Source: Bradyrhizobium sp. CB82 (GTDB lineage Bacteria; Pseudomonadota; Alphaproteobacteria; Rhizobiales; Xanthobacteraceae). From it: a stretch of DNA of 64,000 bases. Positions 1-8,626 of the stretch are shown here, piece after piece. Location: the NCBI RefSeq assembly GCF_029714405.1, contig NZ_CP121650.1, forward strand, positions 2,795,001 through 2,859,000. Reading direction: 5' to 3'. Below the pieces are notes generated by a model, which did no database searches, had not been told where the DNA came from, and saw only the letters and a list, made by a program, of their open reading frames with translations. The first letter of the stretch is position 1, and the number at the start of each line of letters is the position of its first letter. Position numbers and translations under genes: made by a program.

Positions 1-1277
1 TTTGTATCCGCACTTGTGTTCGTCTCTCGCGGCTGGTCTGGCGCGGAGGGGGCAACCGGCGTGGTGTTCTTTGTGGCCGCGGCGGCACTCTCGGCCGCGA
101 CACGCCTCTGTTCGGCCTGAGCCGCCTGTTGTTGCGCGGCTTCCTTGGCCGACTCGGCGGCGGCCCGAGCTTCCTGGGCTGCTTTCAGCTCCGCGGCTGC
201 CTTGGCGAGTTGCGTCTGTTGAGCGCCCTCGCTGACGAGACGGGCCTGCTCCTGCTCGGCCTGACGCGCTTTTTCGGCCGCCGCCGCACGCTTCTCCTCC
301 GCATCAATCTTGGCGAGCTGAAGCTTTGCCAGATTTGCGTAGTAGCCGTCCGGATACTGGGCGATGAAAAAGTTCAATGCATCCTTGTTGCCGACCTGCA
401 GCGCGAGTTCGTAGTCCTGCCGCATTTCGGACCGGGGCGTTGCCGATGAGGCTGCTTCCTTGGCGGTTTCCTTGGCTGCTTCCTTGGCGGTTTCCTTGGC
501 CGGCACCAGCGGTACATCGTCGCCGCCAAGCGTACCGTAGACGTACGGTTCTTGCCGATTGCCGGTTGCCTTCATGACGTCGTCGCGGACGAAACCGAAC
601 ACCCTGCGCAAATCCAGGCCGGGCGTTCCGATGTATTTGACCAGTGCGGCAGTGTAGGGACTGTTCTTGCTGTTGCCGTCCGACGCCGTCGAGCCAGCCT
701 TGGCGGCGAAGGCCACTAGCGTATTCGACGTCGCCGGTTCAATTCGCGCAAGGCCCCGGCTGATTGCTCGTGAGCCGACCGTTCGCTTCATCTTCTCGGA
801 GAAAGGATTGTTGCGGCAAGCATCGAGGATCACAACCCGCAGTTGCCGTGCCGGTTCAATGGCCAGTAGGACCCGATCGAGCGAAAACGCCTCGTCGTAG
901 ACGTCTGTATCGCGCTCTAGCGTGGCATCGATCGGAATCAGATAGTTCGTACCTTCGATCTCGATGCCATGACCAGCATAATAGACCACGGCCACATCCG
1001 AGTCGCGAGCCTGGTCGGCAAAATCGCGCAGCGCGCGTCGCATCTCGACCGCCTGAATATCCAGACGGGTTTGCACCACGTCAAAACCCGCGGTTCTCAG
1101 TGTCGCCTCGACCATTAGAGCATCATTGACCGGGTTCGAAAGTGGCGTCGCGTTCTTATAGGCGGAATTGCCAATGATGAGCGCCACACGATTTGCGGCC
1201 CATGCCGGCTGACACAGGAGCAACACGGCGAGAAAAAAGATAATTCGGCGCAGTTTCACAAACCCGTGTGAATCCAT
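1..1277 (-). CDS. Caspase-like (peptidase C14) secreted protein, partial at window edge
   Basis: The minus-strand frame opens at ATG 1277 and runs off the left edge without a stop. Residues 1-28 form a signal peptide (hydrophobic core, then QPAWA). A p20 caspase fold follows: VALIIGNSAY near residue 31, catalytic His103 in YYAGHG and catalytic Cys154 in ILDACRNNP. Both dyad residues are present, so the protease should be active. After about residue 255 the protein becomes an Ala/Glu/Lys/Gln-rich, probably coiled-coil tail that starts with two copies of an ETAKEAAK-like repeat. Bacterial caspase homologues of this type (metacaspase/orthocaspase group) have unknown substrates in rhizobia. The C-terminal domain lies outside the window. 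Confidence 0.9.
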   Translation of the reverse strand, partial: MDSHGFVKLRRIIFFLAVLLLCQPAWAANRVALIIGNSAYKNATPLSNPVNDALMVEATLRTAGFDVVQTRLDIQAVEMRRALRDFADQARDSDVAVVYYAGHGIEIEGTNYLIPIDATLERDTDVYDEAFSLDRVLLAIEPARQLRVVILDACRNNPFSEKMKRTVGSRAISRGLARIEPATSNTLVAFAAKAGSTASDGNSKNSPYTAALVKYIGTPGLDLRRVFGFVRDDVMKATGNRQEPYVYGTLGGDDVPLVPAKETAKEAAKETAKEAASSATPRSEMRQDYELALQVGNKDALNFFIAQYPDGYYANLAKLQLAKIDAEEKRAAAAEKARQAEQEQARLVSEGAQQTQLAKAAAELKAAQEARAAAESAKEAAQQQAAQAEQRRVAAESAAAATKNTTPVAPSAPDQPRETNTSADT

Positions 1278-1486
1278 GGCAGTGCTACTGTTCAAAGGAA
1301 CACTTTCAATATAGGTGCCGCCACAACAGAATCGGTTCAATGACATCTTGATGATCCGCAGACCTGCGGAAAGTGGAACCGGATCGGAAAAGACGGCGTA
1401 ACCGGCCCTGCAGACAGCCGGCCGATTGACCTCCCGGGAGGCATAGCGTCTAGTGATACAGATTTTGAACGGGCGAGATCAGTGCC

Positions 1487-2269
1487 GTGACTGACGTGAA
1501 GCTCGGCCAGGTAAACCCCGCAACAGCCAAGAACGGGATCGCCAGTTGCGGCGTCAATCCATGGCTGGAGTGGACCTCGAGAGCAGCAATAATCATCATC
1601 TATGGAGGGTCTGCTCTTCTCGGTGCCGCGGGTATTCCTCAGCTGCTTCCGTTGGACGGCGTTCCCGAGCTGCTGATGGTCGCGGCCAGCATTGCAAACG
1701 TCCTGTTTCTTGGCTTGGTTGCAATGACGACCATGACCCGACTGGTCCCGATAATGAAGTCGAGGGGTATCGAGACGCGGATCTCAGCCTTACTGGGCGC
1801 TTTTCTGAGTATCGCACTCGCTTTTCTTCCAAAGGCAGAGCTCGGCCCAATCTGGTCGACTCTGTCCACAGCATTGATCCTGGTGGCGACCTCGCTCTCG
1901 ATTGTGGTGCTCCGCTGGCTGGGCAAATCCTTCAGCATTCTGGCGGAGGCAAGACGCCTGGTGACGGAAGGGCCTTATCGAATCGTCCGGCATCCCCTCT
2001 ACCTCTGCGAGGGAATTGCTTTGGTCGGCGTGACACTCCAAGTGCTTTCACCGCTTGCCGTGCTCATCGCGATTGTGGTCGTGATGGTTCAATGTCGGCG
2101 AATGATCAACGAAGAGCGGATTCTTAGGCTGGCTTTTCCCGAATATGACGCCTACGCCGCGAGAACGCCTTTTCTGATCCCCGTAAGACTGATCCCGACA
2201 GCGCTGGGTCGCTTGGCTCATCAAGCCCGGCGGAAGCTGTCGACCAGAGCTATCGATCCGCAAGCCTGA
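1487..2269 (+). CDS. Isoprenylcysteine carboxyl methyltransferase (ICMT) family membrane protein
   Basis: A 260-residue membrane protein with about five or six hydrophobic segments. The C-terminal third carries the ICMT/phospholipid-methyltransferase signature GPYRIVRHPLYL, followed by a membrane segment and the Glu-Glu-Arg stretch (NEERILRLAFPEYDAYAAR) that helps bind S-adenosylmethionine in this family. It probably methylates a lipid or small molecule in the inner membrane; the true substrate cannot be read from the sequence. The start is GTG 1487; no stronger upstream ATG exists in frame. It stands alone, divergent from the caspase gene. Confidence 0.8.
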   Translation: MTDVKLGQVNPATAKNGIASCGVNPWLEWTSRAAIIIIYGGSALLGAAGIPQLLPLDGVPELLMVAASIANVLFLGLVAMTTMTRLVPIMKSRGIETRISALLGAFLSIALAFLPKAELGPIWSTLSTALILVATSLSIVVLRWLGKSFSILAEARRLVTEGPYRIVRHPLYLCEGIALVGVTLQVLSPLAVLIAIVVVMVQCRRMINEERILRLAFPEYDAYAARTPFLIPVRLIPTALGRLAHQARRKLSTRAIDPQA

Positions 2270-2413
2270 CACGGCTCTTCACTGGGCTCGAAACGCTTTG
2301 GACGGACGTCGGTCAATTCGACATCCTGCGCCAATCCATCAGCCGGAGCTTGTTGAACCACATCCATCGTCGCTATCGCTTTCCGGCACTGTCAGGAATG
2401 GTTCCCAAATCGC

Positions 2414-2450
2414 TAATGACTAATGAGTCAGTTTCTGACTGATAAGTCAG
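2414..2450. promoter_or_regulatory. Cluster of AGTCAG/CTGACT half-sites, orphan operator candidate
   Basis: AGTCAG (2426-2431), TTT, CTGACT (2435-2440), then GATA and a third AGTCAG (2445-2450), with a further GACT just upstream. This arrangement of overlapping palindromes is typical of TetR-family operators. No regulator gene adjoins it; the next reading frame downstream is a truncated gene. Confidence 0.4.
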
Positions 2451-2508
2451 ATTCGGTGCCGTAGCGTCGTGATAAGATGCTGCCTTGCGGGCGTGAACCG
2501 TAGCGAAC

Positions 2509-2946
2509 GTGAGATCGTGCCGGGGCTCGACAAGTCCAATCGTGAACTTCTCGGGATTCGACCCGATGCAGCACGCACGGTATCTCGAAGTCGTTGCGCG
2601 TGATGATTTAGAACGCTGTTCGCGCTGGCAAGTCGCTTTCGCGAACGAGCGCAAGGATCATCGATATTACGAATTGGTCGAGGATACGCTTCATCCCGAG
2701 TTCGACTACCGGTATTTTGTCATCAAGGACGCGGGTGACCAGGTTTGTGCCGTACAGCCGTTTTTCCTGCTGGACCTGGATTTGCTGGGCAAGGCCGCCA
2801 AGGCGCTCGGCTTGACCGTCAGGCTAGGCTACTGTTCACAGCCGGCGAGGCGCGCGTGGCATCCAGTAGATCATAGCCCGATAGTCAAGAAAACTCTAAG
2901 TCTCGACTGCGCCTTGCGGGGATGTGTTCCTCGCCGGAATGCTTGA
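2509..2946 (+). pseudogene. Truncated acyltransferase-like gene (GNAT/FemAB-type N-terminus)
   Basis: About 100 residues read like a genuine protein (for example FANERKDHRYYELVEDTLH, then FDYRYFVIKD), resembling the N-terminal part of a large GNAT-type N-acetyltransferase family seen in Bradyrhizobium; this match is from memory. After roughly residue 105 the sequence loses this character and soon stops, so the C-terminal catalytic region is missing. ATG at 2566 (MQHARYLEVV) is an alternative start. Treat it as a gene remnant; the enzyme class is tentative. Confidence 0.5.
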
Positions 2947-3005
2947 CCATTGGTTTGCTACGCGCGTGGCTGCGAGTACCTGTTGCCTCGTCCCAGAAGC
3001 TCAGG

Positions 3006-3305
3006 TCATTCGTTGCCTTGAGCCTGAACCGGCGGCGTCTGCGCGCTATGAATGCTCTGTGTCAGCGATGCCAGCGCAGTCTTCAGTTCGTCGGAGACGG
3101 GGGCGACGCCCTTAATGTCTTCGAAGGCTTCAGAAACACGCTCATTTGCCGATTTCTCGAAGGGTTCGAAGCCTTGAGAGATGCGCGTTCCGGCCCCAAG
3201 AACGGTGGAAGCGGCCATCGGCCCGAGCAGGAGGAATGCGGCTCCGATGATGGCGATCTTGCGGATGCGAGCAATCGGCGGCCGTACAAGGCGGTGATTG
3301 GTCAT
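3006..3305 (-). CDS. Small exported or membrane-anchored hypothetical protein
   Basis: A 99-residue protein. The N-terminus has a basic stretch (RPPIARIRK) then one hydrophobic segment (IAIIGAAFLLLGPMAAS), consistent with a signal anchor or signal peptide. The rest is acidic and helical (SANERVSEAFEDIKG, ELKTALASLTQSIHSA). I do not recognise the family. No operon partner: the flanks are a remnant on one side and empty DNA on the other. Confidence 0.55.
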   Translation of the reverse strand: MTNHRLVRPPIARIRKIAIIGAAFLLLGPMAASTVLGAGTRISQGFEPFEKSANERVSEAFEDIKGVAPVSDELKTALASLTQSIHSAQTPPVQAQGNE

Positions 3306-3732
3306 TGTCTCTACCTCACGGCGTACAGTCCGTGCATCATGCCGGTCGTTGCCAGCAAACGGTAGATGGGGCGTCTACCATTAGGAGGTACTCAAGCGGG
3401 AGGGCGTGTTCTTGTCGAGTTGCCGCGGCACAGTTCGTGGTGTGGCTAACGCAGCCTTCGCCGGCGAATTCGGTTCTTCCCAGGCTAAGCGCTGCGACAC
3501 GTGGTAGCCGCTTCCGCAAAAAAAGCCCCAGCTCCGCAGTGGCGAGATGAGGCCGACTAAAGTATCTACGTGGCCCGTTCTGTTCGCCCGCTTCGGTCCA
3601 AGGTGTAGCGCGAAGGTAAGGCGAGCTACAGCACCCGTCGTGGATGACGCGCGCAGATCGTGATGCGAGGCGAGGCCACGGAAAGCAGGGCCAGTTCACC
3701 CGTCTTCAGGCGCTCGGCAACTGGTCGACGCA
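3306..3732. other. Intergenic stretch, no gene seen
   Basis: Open frames here are short, basic and arginine/serine-rich in every phase, with no recognisable domain or ribosome site. I see no convincing gene, repeat or RNA. Confidence 0.5.
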
Positions 3733-3972
3733 TCACCGGCACACCCAACTGTTGGCCTTCGGCCCACCTTGGTAGGTGCAGATCGTCAAACTCCAAGTAC
3801 GGTATGGGTCGGCGACCAGCGGCAGTGCCTCGGCCCGAGCATTTGGCACCCTTTGCTGCGCCAGCCGAGCCGAATTTTGCCAATGGCTATAAGTCTGGGC
3901 GGCATAGGCGAAGCTCGGCATGGTCAAGAATGGCAACAATAGCGTGAGAGCGAGAAGATGTTTGCTACTCAT
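3733..3972 (-). CDS. Short secreted hypothetical protein
   Basis: A 79-residue product with a clear signal peptide (MSSKHLLALTLLLPFLTMPS ending in FAYAA). The mature part ends in RTWSLTICTYQGGPKANSWV-C-R and has two cysteines that could form one disulfide. It resembles short secreted proteins common in Bradyrhizobium, but I cannot assign a function. Transcribed alone. Confidence 0.55.
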   Translation of the reverse strand: MSSKHLLALTLLLPFLTMPSFAYAAQTYSHWQNSARLAQQRVPNARAEALPLVADPYRTWSLTICTYQGGPKANSWVCR

Positions 3973-4448
3973 GGTTCCTACTCCCGGTCAACTGTGAAGC
4001 GCGTGCGCACCTCTCGCCGGGGAAAGCGCCTCGCCCGCTCCGCTGCTCCAAGGGGGGTTAAGGCAGACGCGGACGATGTTCTGCGGCGAGTAGTTCGGCA
4101 GCCGCAGATGACTGACTGTCGCCGGGACCGCGTGAAATATGTAAGTCCCGCGCACAGCACGCTGCATCTTGTCATTCTACTGCAAACGCGCAGCCGTGCA
4201 TAGGAGTGCCGCAGTGCGATAATTTGAGCTTCGAATGGCTGGGCGGGCAACTGCCGCAGAGTTGCAGTCACAGGAACCCACGAGCAGACATCAACTCGTG
4301 CCGACTGGGGAGCCAACCGCCTGTCGGCTTTAGCGTGGCCAGGGTATCATCCGGTGCCCGCATGAAGGGTGCTGGCCTTGGGAAAAGGAATGCTCTGCGG
4401 CGCCGATTGATGCTGATGTTGCACCTCGAATGATGAAAGGTGACGACA
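3973..4448. other. Intergenic stretch, no gene seen
   Basis: No frame here looks coding. It ends with the ribosome site AAAGG (4435-4439) of the next gene. Confidence 0.5.
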
Positions 4449-5368
4449 ATGCGTATTGGGGTAATTGGCGCAGGCGCGATGGGATGCCTGTTTGCGGGAT
4501 CGCTGGCGGAAGCGGAAGAGGACGTCTTCCTTATTGAGGTGGCGCAGACGCAGATCGAGACCATTCGTGACCGAGGGCTACGATTGGATACTGATTGTGG
4601 GAGCCGTGTATTGCACCTGCCCATTGGCGAGGCGCAGATGTTCTCGGGTCCCTGCGATCTCCTCGTTGTGTTCACAAAGAGTTTTCACACGCGCGCAGCG
4701 ATCAGAACGGCGGCGCCCCTGCTCGGCAGCAGCGGCATCGCTATGACGGTTCAAAATGGACTTGGCAATGCCGAGGCAATCGCACAAGTTGTCCCGGAGG
4801 ATCGCATTGTTGTGGGCATGACGACTTGGCCCGCGGACATTCGTGCCTCGGGACACGTTGTGTCGCACGGGAGTGGTGAAGTCCGGATATGGTCGATGAC
4901 GCGCAAGCCGAGCGACGTGGTATTCAAGATTGCGCGCAGTCTCAGTTGCGCGGGGCTCAACTGCATCGCAGACCCTGATGTCGAGAGCGCTATTTGGGAA
5001 AAGCTTGCGTTCAACGCCGCCTTGAACTCGCTTTGCGCCGCGAGCGGCCTGACCGTGGGGTCGATCGGCCAAAGCGGAACAGGCCGTCGCCTTGCCGGTG
5101 CGATTGCTTCGGAAACGCTGGCCGTCGCGCGCGCGCTGAGCATCAAGGTGAACAAAGACCGGGTGCAAAAGGCTCTCGATCACGCGTTTCTGTCGCATCG
5201 AGATCACAAGCCTCGATGCTTCAGGACTTGCTCGCGGGACGTGTAACCGAAATCGAAGCCATCAACGGCGCGGTCGTTGATCGAGCTAACGCCATCGGTC
5301 TAGAGGCGCCAGCAACTGGTGTCATGGCGGATCTGGTGCGCCTTCTTCAGTCGGCCCGGCGTCAATAA
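4449..5368 (+). pseudogene. panE: 2-dehydropantoate 2-reductase (PanE/ApbA), frameshifted near the C-terminus
   Basis: The family reduces ketopantoate to pantoate with NADPH in pantothenate synthesis; paralogues act on other 2-oxo acids. The N-terminus has the Rossmann motif GVIGAGAMGCLFAG, then TVQNGLGN (substrate/cofactor loop) and EKLAFNAALN with the catalytic Lys region. After HAFLSHRDHKP the frame is lost and stops at 5246, while the next frame continues with the family ending SMLQDLLAGRVTEIEAINGA up to 5368. One missing base just after 5213 explains this. ATG 4449, 9 bases after AAAGG, is preferred to GTG 4440. It may be a decayed paralogue, since pantothenate synthesis is normally essential. 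Confidence 0.8.
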
Positions 5369-5591
5369 CTATCGCCTTGGAAGCCGCTGCGCTGGAGCAG
5401 ACCCAACCTCACGCGCATTCATCGCGCTGTAAGAGCGTCTGTCGCCGGCCCACAGGGCCTGCTTCGCCGGGCGCCGTCCTTTGTGCGGAGCCTGAGAACC
5501 GGATCTGTTTGGGGCATGAGCGCCCAGAAGAACAGCCAGTTGAGCTTGTCGCAAGACTCTCGTGCGATCGCATGCGCTACATGGTGGTCGA

Positions 5592-6066
5592 TCACCGGGA
5601 AGGATCGAGCAAGGCCTTGAGTGGCAGCACGTTCTTCACGATCGGGGATTTGAGCACGATATAGCTGAAATACTTCTCGATCCCGACGTTCCGTTCGAGC
5701 AGATTTTCCATCCGTTCTTGGTAGTGGTTGATGTTGCGGCACACGAACCGGAGCAGATAATCATAGCCGCCACTGATCAAGTGGCACTCAATCAGTCCAT
5801 CGACGTTCCACATGTTGGCCTCGAACTTTACGAAATCCTCCCTCCGGTGATCGAGTAGCGTTACCTCCGTAAAAACCGTTATGCTCTCGGTTAGCTTTGC
5901 GAGGTTGATCTGCGCGCCGTAGCCTGTGATGTACCCCGCTGATTCCAGCCGCTTGACGCGCTGCAGGCAAGGGCTCGCCGAAAGGCTCCGCCAGATTGGC
6001 GTTGGTCATCCTGCCATCCTTCTGCAGCTGGACAAGGATGTTCAGGTCGATCCGATCCAGCTTCGG
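5592..6066 (-). pseudogene. Lrp/AsnC family regulator, start lost and frameshifted
   Basis: Three frames must be joined. The first carries the Lrp winged-helix start ([20 protein letters not shown]); the middle is scrambled by at least two indels; the last, from about 5813 to 5592, is an intact ligand-binding (RAM/ASNC) domain containing GLIECHLISGGYDYLLRFV. The start codon and first residues are missing because the sequence switches abruptly near 6067-6072 to an unrelated gene end on the other strand. Such regulators usually control an adjacent amino-acid or amine catabolic gene. Confidence 0.8.
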
Positions 6067-6069
6067 GAC

Positions 6070-6186
6070 GCCGTTCCGTTCGGCGGCATCAAGCAATCCG
6101 GTATCGGTCGCGAAGGATCCAGATTCGGCATCGACGAATATCTGGAGATCAAGGCCTCCCACATCGGCGGACTGACCGCGCGATGA
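6070..6186 (+). pseudogene. C-terminal fragment of succinate-semialdehyde-type aldehyde dehydrogenase
   Basis: Only the last 38 or so codons remain. They read [20 protein letters not shown] then [14 protein letters not shown], the characteristic end of NAD(P)-dependent succinate-semialdehyde dehydrogenases (GabD family). The upstream body with the catalytic Cys and Glu is absent; the sequence before 6070 belongs to the Lrp remnant on the opposite strand. Together they look like a divergent regulator/target pair with the middle deleted. Confidence 0.75.
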
Positions 6187-6230
6187 GCAGGCAGGAGCGC
6201 GACCTCGTCAGCCCGTGAGAAGCCTCTGCA

Positions 6231-6834
6231 CTAGTCTAGGTCCGGCGTGTTCGTCACGTGGTACTTGCGAAGCAGCCGGGTCTTGTAGATGTCGACCGTC
6301 CTCGGACTAATTCCGAGGGCGAGCGCGGCTTCTCTTTGCCGGTCTTTCCTCGATCAACAACGCGGCGATATCGCGCTCGCGGTGTCAGCGAACTCCGAAT
6401 CGTAAGGTTCTTCGGTTGCCGGTTCGAGAGCTCCGTGAACACCCACAGCGTATTCCAATGCGGGTCCTTGGGCGTGCACGTGAAGCCTCGCACGTGGACC
6501 CAGAACAGTTCGCCGTCAAGACGGCGCATCACGCGATCGTCCGAAAACACCTTGTTCCTTCGCAAGCAGCGATCCGATGCGCAGGCCGGCGCCTCCGAAA
6601 TGCGTATGGCTCGGATGCAGCCGCTCGAAGGTCGTTCCGGTGTACTCGCTCGGCTTGCCGCCGAAGATTTCGGCGAACGGCTTGTTGCAGGCGGTCATGA
6701 CGCGATTGCTGGCGATGGCTTGGCCGACGGGCGCGTCGTGAAACGCACGGCGGTAGTCGATCTCGGCGGACGCGCTTCTCGACGCGCGGGAGGACGTCCG
6801 GTGCCGCTCGGATGCGGAACGTCGAACCACTCAT
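6231..6834 (-). pseudogene. PAS-LuxR transcription regulator, multiply frameshifted
   Basis: Joining three frames gives a PAS sensor (YRRAFHDAPVGQAIASNRVM, then DDRVMRRLDGELFWVHVRGF) followed by a LuxR-type helix-turn-helix (LTPRARYR..., ISPRTVDIYKTRLLRKYHV) ending at 6231. The indels lie near 6770, 6560 and in the helix-turn-helix around 6350-6390. Intact homologues are single PAS plus DNA-binding proteins of about 190 residues. It touches the 3' end of the FAD oxidase gene and may once have controlled it. Confidence 0.75.
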
Positions 6835-8270
6835 CCGATGCTGCCAGCCTCGAACGGACGAACCACCGCGCCGGCGTTCAGGATGTCCGACGGATCGAAG
6901 GCGGCCTTGATCCGGCGCATCGCGGCGATACGGCCCGCGTCGCCATACTTCTCCAGGAGATGCTTCTTGAACCGACCGACGCCGTGTTCCGCGCTGAAGG
7001 TGCCGCCGAGAGATGCGGCCGTATCGTAGAGTTGCAGCGAGAGGCCTCTTTCGATCTCGCGGGTGAACTCGATCCGGTCGGCGTCCGGAGGGACCAGGAC
7101 GTTGTAGTGCAGATTGCCGTCGCCGACGTGGCCGTAGACGGAAAGCTCAAGATCGGCGTCATGGGCACGCACCTGCGAGCCGGCCACATCCAGAAAGCGC
7201 TGGATGGAGGCGAGCGGTACGGAGATGTCGTGCTTCACCGATCCGTTGCGGCGCTTCTCGCCCTCCGGAATGGTCTCGCGCACCTCCCACATGGAGGCCT
7301 GCTGGACTCCGCTTTGAGCGAGGTACGCGTCCTCGATCCACCCGAATCCGATGGCTTCGCCGAGGATGGCCTCCATCAGCCCGTCGAGATCGAGATGACT
7401 GGAAGAGGAGGCGAGCTCGACGAGGACCGCGCCGCCAGGGCCGGCGCCAACGGCGGGCGGGTTGGTCATTGCGGCGGTCGCGAGCGCGATCGATCTGGCG
7501 GTCATGAATTCGAACGTCGTGATCAGGTCAGCGGACTCCCGCCGGACAAGAGCGAGGAGCTCGGCGAGCGGGGCGCCCGCCGTGAGCTTCAACCAGGCGG
7601 TCGCGCGACGGGCAGGCAAGGGCGCCAGACGCAGCACGGCGCCTGTGACGATCCCGAGGGTCCCTTCGCTTCCGACGAAGCACTGCTTGACGTCGTAGCC
7701 GGTATTGTTCTTCCGCAGCTTGCGCATGTCGGAGACCACGGTGCCGTCCGACAGCACGACCTCGATTCCGAGAAGAAGGTCGCGGGTCATCCCGTATCTC
7801 ACGACGGACAATCCGCCGGCGTTCGTGCTGATATTGCCGCCGATCTGGCAACTCCCTTCGGCGCCGAGGCTGAGCGGCAACAGAAGCCCGGCGCCCGCCG
7901 CCGCGTCCTGTACGTTCTTCAGGATGGCGCCGGCGTCGACGGAGATGCTCATGGAGACCGGATCGATCTCCCGAATCCTGTCCATCCGCTCGAGACTCAC
8001 GATGATCTGCCGTCCAGAGGCGTCCGGCGTCGCGCCGCCGCAGTAGCTTGTGTTGCCGCCCTGCGGAACGATTCCGATGTTGAGGCGCGCCGCCAGCCGC
8101 ACGATGTCGGAAACCTCCTTCGTCGTCGCCGGCTTCAGTACCGCGAACGTCGAGCCGGTGAAGGTCTGGCGTTGATCCGTCGTGTAGGTCGCGATGCGCT
8201 CCGGATCGTCGACGATGCCCCCGCCGTCAAGAAGGTCGCGAAAGGCGTGAACGTGGACCGACTTAGACAT
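6831..8270 (-). CDS. FAD-binding oxidase (GlcD / D-2-hydroxyacid dehydrogenase family)
   Basis: A 479-residue flavoprotein of the PCMH/vanillyl-alcohol-oxidase fold. The FAD half has [16 protein letters not shown] and GGNISTNAGGLSVVRYG; the cap half has GHVGDGNLHYNVLVP and the C-terminal GTFSAEHGVGRFKK then FDPSDILNAGAVV. The family oxidises D-lactate, glycolate, D-2-hydroxyglutarate and similar acids; the substrate here is unknown. The frame is open to 8477, but ATG 8270 is chosen because the MSKSVHVHAF start follows a GGAG site 8 bases upstream and matches family length. It faces away from a 2-haloacid dehalogenase whose product would be a D- or L-2-hydroxy acid, suggesting a shared pathway. 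Confidence 0.85.
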   Translation of the reverse strand: MSKSVHVHAFRDLLDGGGIVDDPERIATYTTDQRQTFTGSTFAVLKPATTKEVSDIVRLAARLNIGIVPQGGNTSYCGGATPDASGRQIIVSLERMDRIREIDPVSMSISVDAGAILKNVQDAAAGAGLLLPLSLGAEGSCQIGGNISTNAGGLSVVRYGMTRDLLLGIEVVLSDGTVVSDMRKLRKNNTGYDVKQCFVGSEGTLGIVTGAVLRLAPLPARRATAWLKLTAGAPLAELLALVRRESADLITTFEFMTARSIALATAAMTNPPAVGAGPGGAVLVELASSSSHLDLDGLMEAILGEAIGFGWIEDAYLAQSGVQQASMWEVRETIPEGEKRRNGSVKHDISVPLASIQRFLDVAGSQVRAHDADLELSVYGHVGDGNLHYNVLVPPDADRIEFTREIERGLSLQLYDTAASLGGTFSAEHGVGRFKKHLLEKYGDAGRIAAMRRIKAAFDPSDILNAGAVVRPFEAGSIG

Positions 8271-8626
8271 GCCTGCAACTCCCGATTGGCGCTGGATCAT
8301 CTTCGCGCATTCGCGCGGCAGCGCTTGCCGTTCGACAGCGATTTCGAAGAAGCAGATGCCGAAATGCCGCGATGTTCGGCAGTTCACATCGCTGGGTTTC
8401 GTATCGATCGCCTCCGACGCGGAGTTGCTTCGGCCCATGAGAATGCTGTACGAAATTCTGGATCGCACTATTTTCATGAAGCGCTTCGGTGCCAGCCGCC
8501 CGGCGGCGGCAGATTGTGCCGTCGCGAGGCCGAAATCCGGTCGGTTCTGCGGGCCCGACCGGGTCGACGCGGCGATCCTGCCAACCGCCTCGCCTATGCT
8601 GAGACAATCAATGAGGAGTTATCGAC
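8271..8626. other. Divergent promoter region between FAD oxidase and dehalogenase
   Basis: 356 bases between two divergently transcribed genes. I see no clear palindrome or sigma-70 pair; the upstream extension of the oxidase frame lies here but lacks a ribosome site. Confidence 0.4.
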
